This document shows positions 8,384 to 14,258 of a stretch of 17,658 bases of DNA, one piece after another. Both the position numbers and the translations under genes were made by a program. Where the stretch lies: assembly GCA_945947045.1 (NCBI GenBank), contig CAMEXG010000018.1, positions 1-17,658 of the forward strand, read 5' to 3'. Within the stretch, counting starts at the first letter, position 1. Each line of letters starts with the position of its first letter. The stretch comes from an uncultured Spirochaetales bacterium. Its GTDB lineage: Bacteria; Spirochaetota; Spirochaetia; Sphaerochaetales; Sphaerochaetaceae. The notes below the pieces were generated by a model that saw only the letters and a program-made list of their open reading frames with translations, had not been told where the DNA came from and searched no databases.

Positions 8384-8968
8384 ATGAGAACAATGCCATA
8401 TGTAATAAAGAACGAGGAAGGAAGAGATTATCAATATGATATCTTCTCACTTCTCTTAAAAGATAGAATCATTTTTCTTAACGGAGTAATAGACGACAAT
8501 ATTTCAGACACCGTCATAGCCCAGTTGTTGTATCTTAATAGCGTCGATAACGAAAAAGAGATATCTCTATACATCAACTCTCCCGGAGGAAGCGTCTCTT
8601 CAGGCCTCGCCATCTACGATACAATTAGATTCATTAAGGCTCCTGTCCATACTATCGCTATGGGCATTGCAGCCTCTATGGCTTCTCTTCTTCTCGCTTC
8701 CGGCGATAAGAGATCACTTCTTCCTCATACGAAAGTGATGATTCATCAGCCTCTCATTCCAGAGGGTATCGGAGGGAAGGAGACTGAGATCTCAATACTT
8801 GCCAAAGACCTTTCCCAAACAAGAAAGACAATAGCAAAGATTCTTTCCAAACATACGGGAAAGAGCCTAAAGCAAATAGAGAAAGATATCGAAAACGATA
8901 GATATATGAATGCAGAAGAAGCCATAAGATATGGTATTGCAGACACTATAATAGAGAGTGAAGTATAA
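8384..8968 (+). CDS. clpP: ClpP-type serine protease subunit
   Basis: A 194-residue ClpP (peptidase S14), the subunit of a tetradecameric, self-compartmentalised cytoplasmic protease. The catalytic triad is complete: Ser98 in GIAASMAS, His121 in MIHQPL and Asp172 in ENDRYMNAEEA. The oxyanion-side motif NSPGGSV (65-71) and the YGIAD end are also present. Length equals a mature ClpP with almost no propeptide, and MPYVIKN at residues 4-10 corresponds to the mature N-terminus that forms the axial loop. Ribosome site AGGAGG lies 4 nt before the chosen ATG; an ATG nine bases on is an alternative. ClpP normally sits beside clpX or tig. Here it lies 9 bp after a CbbX-like AAA+ gene and its stop overlaps the ribosome site of the next gene, suggesting a dedicated machine rather than the housekeeping enzyme. 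Confidence 0.95.
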   Translation: MRTMPYVIKNEEGRDYQYDIFSLLLKDRIIFLNGVIDDNISDTVIAQLLYLNSVDNEKEISLYINSPGGSVSSGLAIYDTIRFIKAPVHTIAMGIAASMASLLLASGDKRSLLPHTKVMIHQPLIPEGIGGKETEISILAKDLSQTRKTIAKILSKHTGKSLKQIEKDIENDRYMNAEEAIRYGIADTIIESEV

Positions 8969-8977
8969 GAGGATCGG

Positions 8978-9550
8978 GTGACAGTAATATACTCAAATTT
9001 CCATGACAGCGATACATACCTTCTCAGAGGAATCTGGGAAGGATTGGAGGCCAAAGTAATCGAAATCTCACTTGATGATAGCGGGAGTTTTGATAACTCT
9101 CTATTCTCCTTCGAGTCTAAAAAGGAGGAAATAAATAGAGCTATAGAGAGGGAAGAAGATACTCTCATCATCTGTGGCCATGGTACAGAAGATGGTTGCT
9201 TATCACCTCATTTCGATTATACACTTTCTTCTTCCAACAAAGATATGATCAGAGCAAAACGATTTATCGGAATATGGTGCAATGCCTCTACCTTTGCCAA
9301 GAAGAACAATGTTCCCGGCTTCTTTTCTTCTATGTTCATCTCAAACACAGATGAGGCTGGTTGTATGGGAATAGATAATGTGGATGAAGAGAGAATCAAA
9401 GAAAGCGAGATAAAGTTCGTCAATACCCTTAACTCTCTTCTAAGAAACAATTTACCTATGGAAAAATGGAAAGAAGCCTTTACTTGTATTGTGGACGCCA
9501 CAAACGAGGTGGAAGTCTTCAACTTTTCGTCTCTTCTATACATTGAATAA
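8978..9550 (+). CDS. Putative clan CD (caspase/CHAT-like) cysteine peptidase
   Basis: A 190-residue protein of no family I can name with certainty. Two hydrophobic strands end in residues typical of clan CD peptidases: DTLIICGHGTEDG with His68-Gly69, and RFIGIWCNAS with Cys101. The 33-residue separation and strand-His / strand-Cys order fit a compact caspase-like fold. After the Cys, VPGFFSSMFISNTDEA (112-127) looks like a conserved block of this protein type. It has no signal peptide, membrane segment or prodomain. The start is GTG at 8978, with AAGAGGA overlapping the clpP stop and ending 4 nt before it; the clpP stop lies 9 bp upstream, so the two are translationally linked. Peptidase activity is inference. 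It could instead be a non-enzymatic protein of the same fold, an adaptor or a substrate. A perfect 8-bp hairpin follows the stop. Confidence 0.75.
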   Translation: MTVIYSNFHDSDTYLLRGIWEGLEAKVIEISLDDSGSFDNSLFSFESKKEEINRAIEREEDTLIICGHGTEDGCLSPHFDYTLSSSNKDMIRAKRFIGIWCNASTFAKKNNVPGFFSSMFISNTDEAGCMGIDNVDEERIKESEIKFVNTLNSLLRNNLPMEKWKEAFTCIVDATNEVEVFNFSSLLYIE

Positions 9551-9571
9551 TAAGAAAAACTATGCATATTG

Positions 9572-9596
9572 TGGCTACCGAGGAAAAAGGTAGCCA
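9572..9596 (+). terminator. Hairpin, possible terminator of the AAA+/clpP operon
   Basis: A perfect 8-bp inverted repeat TGGCTACC/GGTAGCCA (9572-9579 and 9589-9596) with a 9-nt purine-rich loop, 21 bp after the stop codon at 9550. The following bases are ATTATTGT, a weak T tract, so termination may be partial. The promoter of the next gene begins immediately after it, which supports a transcription boundary here. Confidence 0.5.
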
Positions 9597-9600
9597 ATTA

Positions 9601-9628
9601 TTGTAACATACGAAAAAAAGGCTACAAT
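9601..9628 (+). promoter_or_regulatory. Candidate sigma-70 promoter of the SHOCT gene
   Basis: TTGTAA (9601-9606), a 16-nt gap and TACAAT (9623-9628, five of six consensus bases). The predicted start of transcription is about 12 bp before the ATG at 9647. It lies directly after the hairpin at 9572-9596. Confidence 0.5.
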
Positions 9629-9646
9629 ATAGGCATAGGGGGATTT

Positions 9647-10192
9647 ATGTACGCTTTTCTTATTTTATTTGGACTTGTAAGCTTGTTCATTGTAAACATC
9701 ATATGCGGAGTTATTTCCGAGAAAATCAATAAAGAGAAAGGGTATGACGGAGGCTTTGCCTGGGGATTCCTGTTATGCGTTCTAGGAATAGTAGTAACAG
9801 CAGTAAGACCTTATAGGCAAACAAATGAAACAAGGAATAATAATGTTTCAGATGTACCCCATATCTTCTGGTGTACTGGCTGTGGATCTACTTTTTCATC
9901 AAATAATTCCAGACATACAGAATGCCCGACCTGTAAATGTAAACTAGAAGAAACAACTATTCCTGCAGAAGATTGGAGAAGACTACAAGAAGAAGAAAAA
10001 CTTCAACTAAAAAGGGAGTTTGCCAATGGTAAACATATAAAAAGCAGTCTCTATAATGACAACAATAAAGAAAAAACCGATAGCAGTTCTTTTTCCAAAG
10101 CAGATGAAATAAGAAAGTTCAAAGACCTATTAGATGAAGGCGCCATTACTGAAGAAGAGTACGAAAGGGCAAAGGCAAAGCTACTCTCATAA
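9647..10192 (+). CDS. Membrane protein with zinc ribbon and SHOCT domain
   Basis: A 181-residue protein of three parts. The N-terminus has two hydrophobic segments (about 1-21 and 35-50), so it is probably anchored in the inner membrane. A zinc ribbon follows, with CTGC and CPTC pairs (CxxC-x16-CxxC, with an extra Cys just after). The last 30 residues, ADEIRKFKDLLDEGAITEEE and onwards, match the SHOCT short C-terminal domain, usually thought to mediate oligomerisation. The frame can be extended upstream to a TTG at 9569, but that would run through the hairpin and promoter. The ATG at 9647 has AGGGGG 4 nt before it and is chosen instead. It stands between the clpP operon and the second AAA+ gene. 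A role as membrane docking or recruiting factor is conceivable but not shown. Confidence 0.8.
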   Translation: MYAFLILFGLVSLFIVNIICGVISEKINKEKGYDGGFAWGFLLCVLGIVVTAVRPYRQTNETRNNNVSDVPHIFWCTGCGSTFSSNNSRHTECPTCKCKLEETTIPAEDWRRLQEEEKLQLKREFANGKHIKSSLYNDNNKEKTDSSSFSKADEIRKFKDLLDEGAITEEEYERAKAKLLS

Positions 10193-10201
10193 CAATATTT
10201 C

Positions 10202-10218
10202 ATCTATTTCTTTTGTTT
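10202..10218 (+). promoter_or_regulatory. 17-bp motif shared with the addBA upstream region
   Basis: ATCTATTTCTTTTGTTT, identical to the reverse complement of 6285-6301 upstream of the addB-like gene. Here its TTGTTT end is followed after 17 nt by TATCTA (10236-10241), a weak -35/-10 arrangement for the gene at 10262. Confidence 0.4.
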
Positions 10219-10261
10219 ATCTCCTCTTTCCGTTCTATCTATTAGTAGAAGGAAAAGACTT

Positions 10262-12163
10262 ATGTACTACAAAATGTGTTTCAAAATCGGAGATAGTTTA
10301 AGAAAAAACCACATAGACACCATTCTATCCATCATAAAGGAAGAAGCATACGACCCTTCATTTCTCCTGGATGATAAAGGATATGTTGCATATGGCGATG
10401 AAGACAATGAAAAGATATGCATGGTAGCATCATGCAACAAAAGAAGTCTCGAGTTTTTCATTGATCATATAACTGACTCTCTTGAACTGAGACTGGATGA
10501 AAGCGGCATCAACGAAGTTTCTCCCTCCTCCTTCTTTTCTCTTGTAGACCGTGCAAAAAGAAGCCAACATATGCTCTATGTAGGATCCTCCGATGCTGCA
10601 ACAAAAAACCTCGACGGTATTTCCATTGAAAAAATTCCAATGACCAATACCTACATGAGTCATGATCATTCTTATTTTTCATACCCTATTTCACTGGAAA
10701 AAGAGATAGAAAGAATAGAAAAAGAAAGCAAAGAACATCCTCGTTACAAACAGAATAAATCTAATTACTACCTTCTTTCCCTGAGTAATGAAAGAAGAAC
10801 AGTCATGAGAAAGACTCTATTAAAGACTCTTTTTGATAATAACCGCCTCTTCTCTTCATATTACGGCTATGTAGAGATCACAAACAAAAACAATGAAGAC
10901 TATCCAATTTCACTGGATATTTTCAAAAGGACAATAGAAGTAATTAAGGGCGGTGTAATAGTATTATCCTTTGAAGATGAAAACATCTTCAGAAATAGAG
11001 ATGAATTCGATGATTTCTTAGATATCATAGATTCAAAACATGATAACCTTATTATCATTGAAAGCTCTTACTATGATGAGAGACTAGTCAAGACTTTGAC
11101 AGATGAATATAGGGATATTCCTCTTAAGCTGATTCAAGATCCAGGTTTTACAAAAGAGGAAGCAATAACAATACTGGAAAGAGAGAGAAGTATTGACTCT
11201 CTTAAAGGAGATATGAATTCTCTTATGAGAGAATCCAGTAAAAACTACTTTTCATATCAGGATTTATGTTCCATATACGATAAAGCATCCAATTCATCAG
11301 ATAATACTAAGGAAAAGAGTCCAATGGAAAAACTCTCAGAGCTTCCTCACGCAGAAAGAGCAAAGGATTTGATAGAATCCATCATCTCCTACTCCGCTCT
11401 CTTGGAGGAGAGAAAACTTAGAGGCTTTAAGTCTAATTACTGCCCTGCTTTGAACATATTCCAGAGACCTAATAATAGAATTTTGACAGATATCCCGTCA
11501 CTTAACATGGTCTTTATAGGAGACAGAGGAACGGGTAAAGAAACTGTTGCAAGGCTGTACTCTGAAATTCTTGAAAAAGAAGGAATTATCTTTAAAAATG
11601 ACTCTGCTGACAATATACAGTTTGTAAATAAAGCACACTTGGAATCAAAATCACCAGCAAAATCCATAGACACCGTCAATAAGCTCTTTAATAGATCAAG
11701 AGGCGGACTAGTTTTCATCAATTGGCAGGGACAGAGTTTTGACGAGAGAGTAAAGGATAGAGAGTGCATCATTCTCGAAAACATCATCAATATGATGGAA
11801 AAACATAAAGGTGAGCTTGTTGTAATACTCTCTCTCAGTAAGGAATCATACTCGGATATTACAAAACGTAACCCTGGCCTCCTCTCTTCAATTCCCTACT
11901 CTCTCCACTTCTCTTCTTACTCAAACCAAGAGTTGTGGGATATCTTCTCATACCACTTGTCAAAGAAAGAATTAAAGGCAGAAGAAGGAGTAAAAGAAAG
12001 AGTGTTTGAAATACTTGATGAATTGAGGAACAAAAAAAACTTCTCTTATGGTGACACCATTAATGACATGATCACCAAAGGAGAAGTGAAACTCTCAAAA
12101 AGAACAACGCAGGAATCTAAAGACGATGAATTGATCACACTAAGAGTCGATGATTTGTATTGA
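10262..12163 (+). CDS. Degenerate paralogue of the upstream AAA+ protein (pseudo-ATPase)
   Basis: A 633-residue protein related along its whole length to the ATPase at 6365-8374. The N-termini align (MYYKMCFKIGDSL against MIYYKYLITTNDSL), as do the middle segments (YYLLSLSNERRTVMRKTLL against HYIIASENEDLRLEMRRQLL) and the C-terminal AAA+ modules. In the AAA+ module the P-loop is GDRGTGKET (420-428), with Glu427 replacing the Thr/Ser that coordinates magnesium. Walker B DE has become Asn487-Trp488 (VFINWQG). The arginine finger NPGLRSR is now NPGLLSS (537-543), and the sensor 2 GNGRFVR is gone. The pore-loop motif is lost as well. The frame is intact over 1.9 kb, so it is maintained rather than decaying. 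It probably acts as a structural or regulatory partner of the active paralogue. AAGGAA stands 7 nt before the ATG. Confidence 0.8.
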   Translation: MYYKMCFKIGDSLRKNHIDTILSIIKEEAYDPSFLLDDKGYVAYGDEDNEKICMVASCNKRSLEFFIDHITDSLELRLDESGINEVSPSSFFSLVDRAKRSQHMLYVGSSDAATKNLDGISIEKIPMTNTYMSHDHSYFSYPISLEKEIERIEKESKEHPRYKQNKSNYYLLSLSNERRTVMRKTLLKTLFDNNRLFSSYYGYVEITNKNNEDYPISLDIFKRTIEVIKGGVIVLSFEDENIFRNRDEFDDFLDIIDSKHDNLIIIESSYYDERLVKTLTDEYRDIPLKLIQDPGFTKEEAITILERERSIDSLKGDMNSLMRESSKNYFSYQDLCSIYDKASNSSDNTKEKSPMEKLSELPHAERAKDLIESIISYSALLEERKLRGFKSNYCPALNIFQRPNNRILTDIPSLNMVFIGDRGTGKETVARLYSEILEKEGIIFKNDSADNIQFVNKAHLESKSPAKSIDTVNKLFNRSRGGLVFINWQGQSFDERVKDRECIILENIINMMEKHKGELVVILSLSKESYSDITKRNPGLLSSIPYSLHFSSYSNQELWDIFSYHLSKKELKAEEGVKERVFEILDELRNKKNFSYGDTINDMITKGEVKLSKRTTQESKDDELITLRVDDLY

Positions 12164-12255
12164 AAGAAATGATAGGTTGAATAGTGAAGAGTATTATTCA
12201 AAAGAAAAAAGCTCTCTCGAGTCTGATCTCTATCTTACAAATAGAAACAAACCCA

Positions 12256-13017
12256 TTAGGAGGCCCACTCCATCAGGGCCTCCCTTATTCTCGCCGTTAT
12301 GGCATTTTTGCGGTTGACTACAGTGTTGGGAGTACACCCTAGTTTATTCGCAATCTCATTGTTCGACATCTCTTTTGCACCGAAGATGCCGTAGGAATGG
12401 AGGGCGATGTAGCGGTCCCTTTTTGGAAGGGATGCTATTACACAAAACAGGGCCCTTTCCTCTTCGCGCTCCAGTAACGCCTCTTCCAGTTCCTCGTCCC
12501 CTTCAAGAAAGTAGGAGAATGTGGTCTCCTCACCTTCCTTGACTTCCCTATCTAGGCTTTCGGAGTTCTCCACCACCATTGCCCAGAGTGCAGTCTCAAC
12601 TGTCTTATTAGATTCGATGCCTGAGAGAAGAGAAATATTCTCAATGCTCTCCTCGAGGCCATTCTCCCTTATGGCCTCAAGTGCAGCTCTCACCTTCTTC
12701 ACGTTTGAGAGCATGTTTGTGCCGATTGTGACAAGATTCTGTCTGTTTCTGATGTAGTCCAGGACCTTGGCCCTCATGGCATAGATTGCGTAGCTGACGA
12801 AGGCTCCCTTCCCTTCATCATATCTTTCAAGGCACTCCCAGAGACCGCAGTAACACTCCTGTCTGTAGTCATCCTTGTAGGCCGCACCCTTTCCTACGGC
12901 ATAATTCTTGACAATAGTGTTGATGGCCCCCTCCATCCTATTCATGAGTTCTTCAAAAGCCCTCATGTCGCCGTTCTTGGCAATAACTGCCAACTGGTTG
13001 ATATCCATTTCTTCCAT
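12256..13017 (-). CDS. Sigma-70 family RNA polymerase sigma factor (first copy)
   Basis: A 253-residue alternative sigma factor. Region 2 spans about 18-95, with the core-binding and -10-recognising stretch around DDYRQECYCGLWECL and KGAFVSYAIYAMRAKVLDYI. Residues about 100-150 look like a region 3-type helical segment. Region 4 (about 186-250) carries the helix-turn-helix NNEIANKLGCTPNTVVNRK for -35 recognition. Region 1.1 is absent, which fits group 3/4 alternative factors. A paralogue lies at 16230-16985, sharing NT-VNRKNAI and the general plan. The ATG at 13017 has AGGAG 8 nt upstream and an in-frame TAA just before it, which fixes the N-terminus within a few residues. Base composition is clearly richer in G and C than all neighbours (12841-12900 is 34/60 GC by count). 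Its regulon is unknown. Confidence 0.9.
   Translation of the reverse strand: MEEMDINQLAVIAKNGDMRAFEELMNRMEGAINTIVKNYAVGKGAAYKDDYRQECYCGLWECLERYDEGKGAFVSYAIYAMRAKVLDYIRNRQNLVTIGTNMLSNVKKVRAALEAIRENGLEESIENISLLSGIESNKTVETALWAMVVENSESLDREVKEGEETTFSYFLEGDEELEEALLEREEERALFCVIASLPKRDRYIALHSYGIFGAKEMSNNEIANKLGCTPNTVVNRKNAITARIREALMEWAS
12259..12283 (-). terminator. Terminator hairpin inside the last codons of the sigma gene
   Basis: A perfect 8-bp GC-rich inverted repeat, GGAGGCCC/GGGCCTCC (12259-12266 and 12276-12283), with a 9-nt loop. On the minus strand it ends at the base before the TAA stop and is followed by TAATGGGTTTGTTTC. The stem therefore lies within coding sequence for the last eight or so residues (REALMEWAS). 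Confidence 0.55.
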
Positions 13018-13327
13018 TTTTTCTTCTCCTTACGCTGTAGCTGGTCCATGGCGAACTGATTCGTCATCGTTTCGTCGCGATTTGCGACCCGAAAACTGTT
13101 GTGTGATCTTTCTCCGACTACGGTGCCAGGCTCAGCAAGGAGCACTCTGGACCGGGGGTGTTTGATAGATGGATATTTGTCATGTAATGCTTCTCCCCGG
13201 TCCCTTTGGACTCTCAAATAAGGATCGATTAAAAATGAATGCTATTTTTGTGGTGAAAGAAGGAAGCCTTCTTGTATTCTCTGATAGGTCTCCCGAGTAT
13301 CTCAGCTCTGAACCTATTTCTTATTGT
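13018..13327 (-). promoter_or_regulatory. Long GC-rich leader of the first sigma gene
   Basis: From the predicted start of transcription (about 13327) to the sigma ATG there are about 310 nt with no convincing gene. The stretch from 13018 to about 13220 shares the raised GC content of the sigma gene. It holds an imperfect hairpin at 13069-13096 (GTTTC-GTCGC, loop GATTT, GCGAC-CC-GAAAAC). I recognise no known riboswitch or T-box in it. A TTG-started minus-strand frame (12963-13217) overlaps the sigma start but has no ribosome site. Confidence 0.4.
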
Positions 13328-13333
13328 GACTAT

Positions 13334-13362
13334 ACAATAAAGGAAAGAATAAAAAGTGTCAA
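13334..13362 (-). promoter_or_regulatory. Strong candidate promoter for the first sigma gene
   Basis: On the minus strand a perfect TTGACA (13357-13362) is followed after exactly 17 nt by TATTGT (13334-13339, four of six consensus bases). It is the best housekeeping-type promoter in the window and points at the sigma gene, about 310 nt away. Confidence 0.55.
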
Positions 13363-13392
13363 TAGTTTTTTGTTTTATTTTTTATAAACATT

Positions 13393-13421
13393 TAAATTTC
13401 TTTAAAAATAATAGAAATTTA
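13393..13421. repeat. 9-bp AT-only inverted repeat
   Basis: TAAATTTCT (13393-13401) and AGAAATTTA (13413-13421) form a perfect inverted repeat with an 11-nt AT loop, followed on the plus strand by GTTTTTTATT. It lies between the sigma promoter and the gene at 13491. It could be an operator or a weak terminator. The rest of 13363-13490 is very AT-rich, and a palindrome CTCTATAGAG at 13465-13474 overlaps a possible -10 (TATAGA, 13468-13473). Confidence 0.35.
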
Positions 13422-13490
13422 GTTTTTTATTATAAATAAAACGATTTTGTGTTTCTATTTTTCACTCTATAGAGAGATAAGGAGTAATAT

Positions 13491-13949
13491 ATGATTAGAT
13501 TTGAACTAACTAGAGTAAATGAATCTTTTGACAAACTCGCATCATCTCTATTAGAAGAAAAGCCTTCATCACTTTCTTCTCTTTATGAGGCGCTTCTTCC
13601 TTGGTATAAGGCATGTAATGAGATTCAATATCCTCAGCTTTATACTCTTTTCATGGGAGACGAAGAAAGCTTCAATTCCTGGGAAGAGATTGAAGACTAT
13701 CTACCTTACATGGCTCTTAAGAATGTTACAAAAAACAAGATTATAATCGAGGCTGAAGAAGAGTTGATGCATAACGTATTTCTTCTTCATCTCGCAATAC
13801 ACACAGATTCAGATCTTGCTCTTATTTCAGAAGATGAACTGTATATTCCTAACGGAAATTATGATGATTTAAAGTTTATGATGAAACTAAACAATATCAA
13901 TTACTCTTTCTCAGGCTACGTTGTGAAACTTGAACATATGAAGAGATAG
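13491..13949 (+). CDS. Hypothetical protein, unrecognised
   Basis: A 152-residue acidic soluble protein with no signal peptide, membrane segment, cysteine pair or catalytic motif that I recognise. The N-terminal half is predicted helical (FDKLASSLLEEKPSSLSSLYEALLPW in two stretches) and the C-terminal half is mixed (ELYIPNGNYDDLKFMMKLNN and SFSGYVVKLEHM). It is almost certainly a real gene: TAAGGAG lies 6 nt before the ATG, and the frame stands alone on this strand in a gene-sized gap. It sits between two minus-strand sigma/HsdS-type loci and is transcribed against both. The short plus-strand gene at 17392 is of a similar acidic type, but I see no firm similarity. Function unknown. Confidence 0.75.
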   Translation: MIRFELTRVNESFDKLASSLLEEKPSSLSSLYEALLPWYKACNEIQYPQLYTLFMGDEESFNSWEEIEDYLPYMALKNVTKNKIIIEAEEELMHNVFLLHLAIHTDSDLALISEDELYIPNGNYDDLKFMMKLNNINYSFSGYVVKLEHMKR

Positions 13950-14087
13950 TCATCTATTAAAAATGACAACGGACTGTTGTGGCGTATCACATACCGTCCA
14001 TTGAAAATCATATATCATTAGATAAAACGACTAGTATTCTTTACCCCATCAAAATACAGGAAAGCAATCTGATACTGATACATAAAA

Positions 14088-14118
14088 TGCCAGGACGAGG
14101 TCTTGGCATCTTTTACTT
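14088..14118 (+). terminator. Rho-independent terminator
   Basis: A 9-bp stem TGCCAGGAC/GTCTTGGCA with one G-T pair and a GAG loop (14088-14108), followed by TCTTTTACTT. A good match to an intrinsic terminator on the plus strand, about 140 nt after the stop of the gene at 13491-13949. Confidence 0.75.
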
Positions 14119-14184
14119 GTCACATTGGTGGACAATCTGAAATAAGCCTATAAGGAAAGTGGATATACTGGCTATATATAAGAG

Positions 14185-14214
14185 GGGCAGTCTCGTATTA
14201 TCGTGAGACTGCCC
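14185..14214. terminator. Strong hairpin between convergent genes
   Basis: A perfect 10-bp inverted repeat GGGCAGTCTC/GAGACTGCCC (14185-14194 and 14205-14214) with a 10-nt loop. It lies 45 bp past the stop of the minus-strand gene ending at 14259. It is T-rich but without a pure T run on either side (TATATAATTCTTTT on plus, CCTCTTATATATAG on minus), so it is likely a bidirectional terminator. Confidence 0.65.
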
Positions 14215-14258
14215 TATATAATTCTTTTAAAGAAATAAACCGATACGTTTGGAAATGT

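Larger units (their letters stand above)
13950..14258. other. 309-bp intergenic stretch with two hairpins
   Basis: No gene is visible. The stretch begins with a small hairpin (ACAAC-GGACT-GTTGT, 13966-13980), then about 100 nt without features, the plus-strand terminator at 14088-14118, and a strong bidirectional hairpin at 14185-14214. The first 170 nt would be a long 3' untranslated region of the gene at 13491, or a small RNA of its own. Confidence 0.5.

Noticed and set aside
8746..9171. Minus-strand 141-codon frame across the clpP end and the next gene
   Set aside because: It crosses two well-supported plus-strand genes, has no ribosome site and is Ser/Leu-rich shadow sequence.
12177..12201. 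TTGAATA/TATTCAA inverted repeat after the degenerate AAA+ gene
   Set aside because: An AT-only 7-bp stem with an 11-nt loop and no T run; too weak to call a terminator in AT-rich DNA.
12963..13217. Minus-strand 84-codon frame overlapping the sigma start
   Set aside because: It starts at TTG with no ribosome site, overlaps the sigma gene by 55 bp and has a low-complexity Lys/Trp stretch made from the sigma ribosome-site region in another frame.
13021..13220. GC-rich stretch considered as a tRNA or other structured RNA gene
   Set aside because: No acceptor stem, T-loop GGTTCRA or CCA is present; only one imperfect hairpin is visible. Kept as a leader instead.
13235..13387. Plus-strand 50-codon frame (MNAIFVVKEGS...) with a distant AAGGA
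   Set aside because: Ribosome-site spacing is about 10 nt, the sequence matches nothing I know, and the strong minus-strand promoter at 13334-13362 lies inside it. A real small protein is possible but not supported.
14125..14170. TTGGTG-18-TATAAG as a plus-strand promoter
   Set aside because: It would drive only about 45 nt before the strong hairpin at 14185-14214, with no gene to serve.
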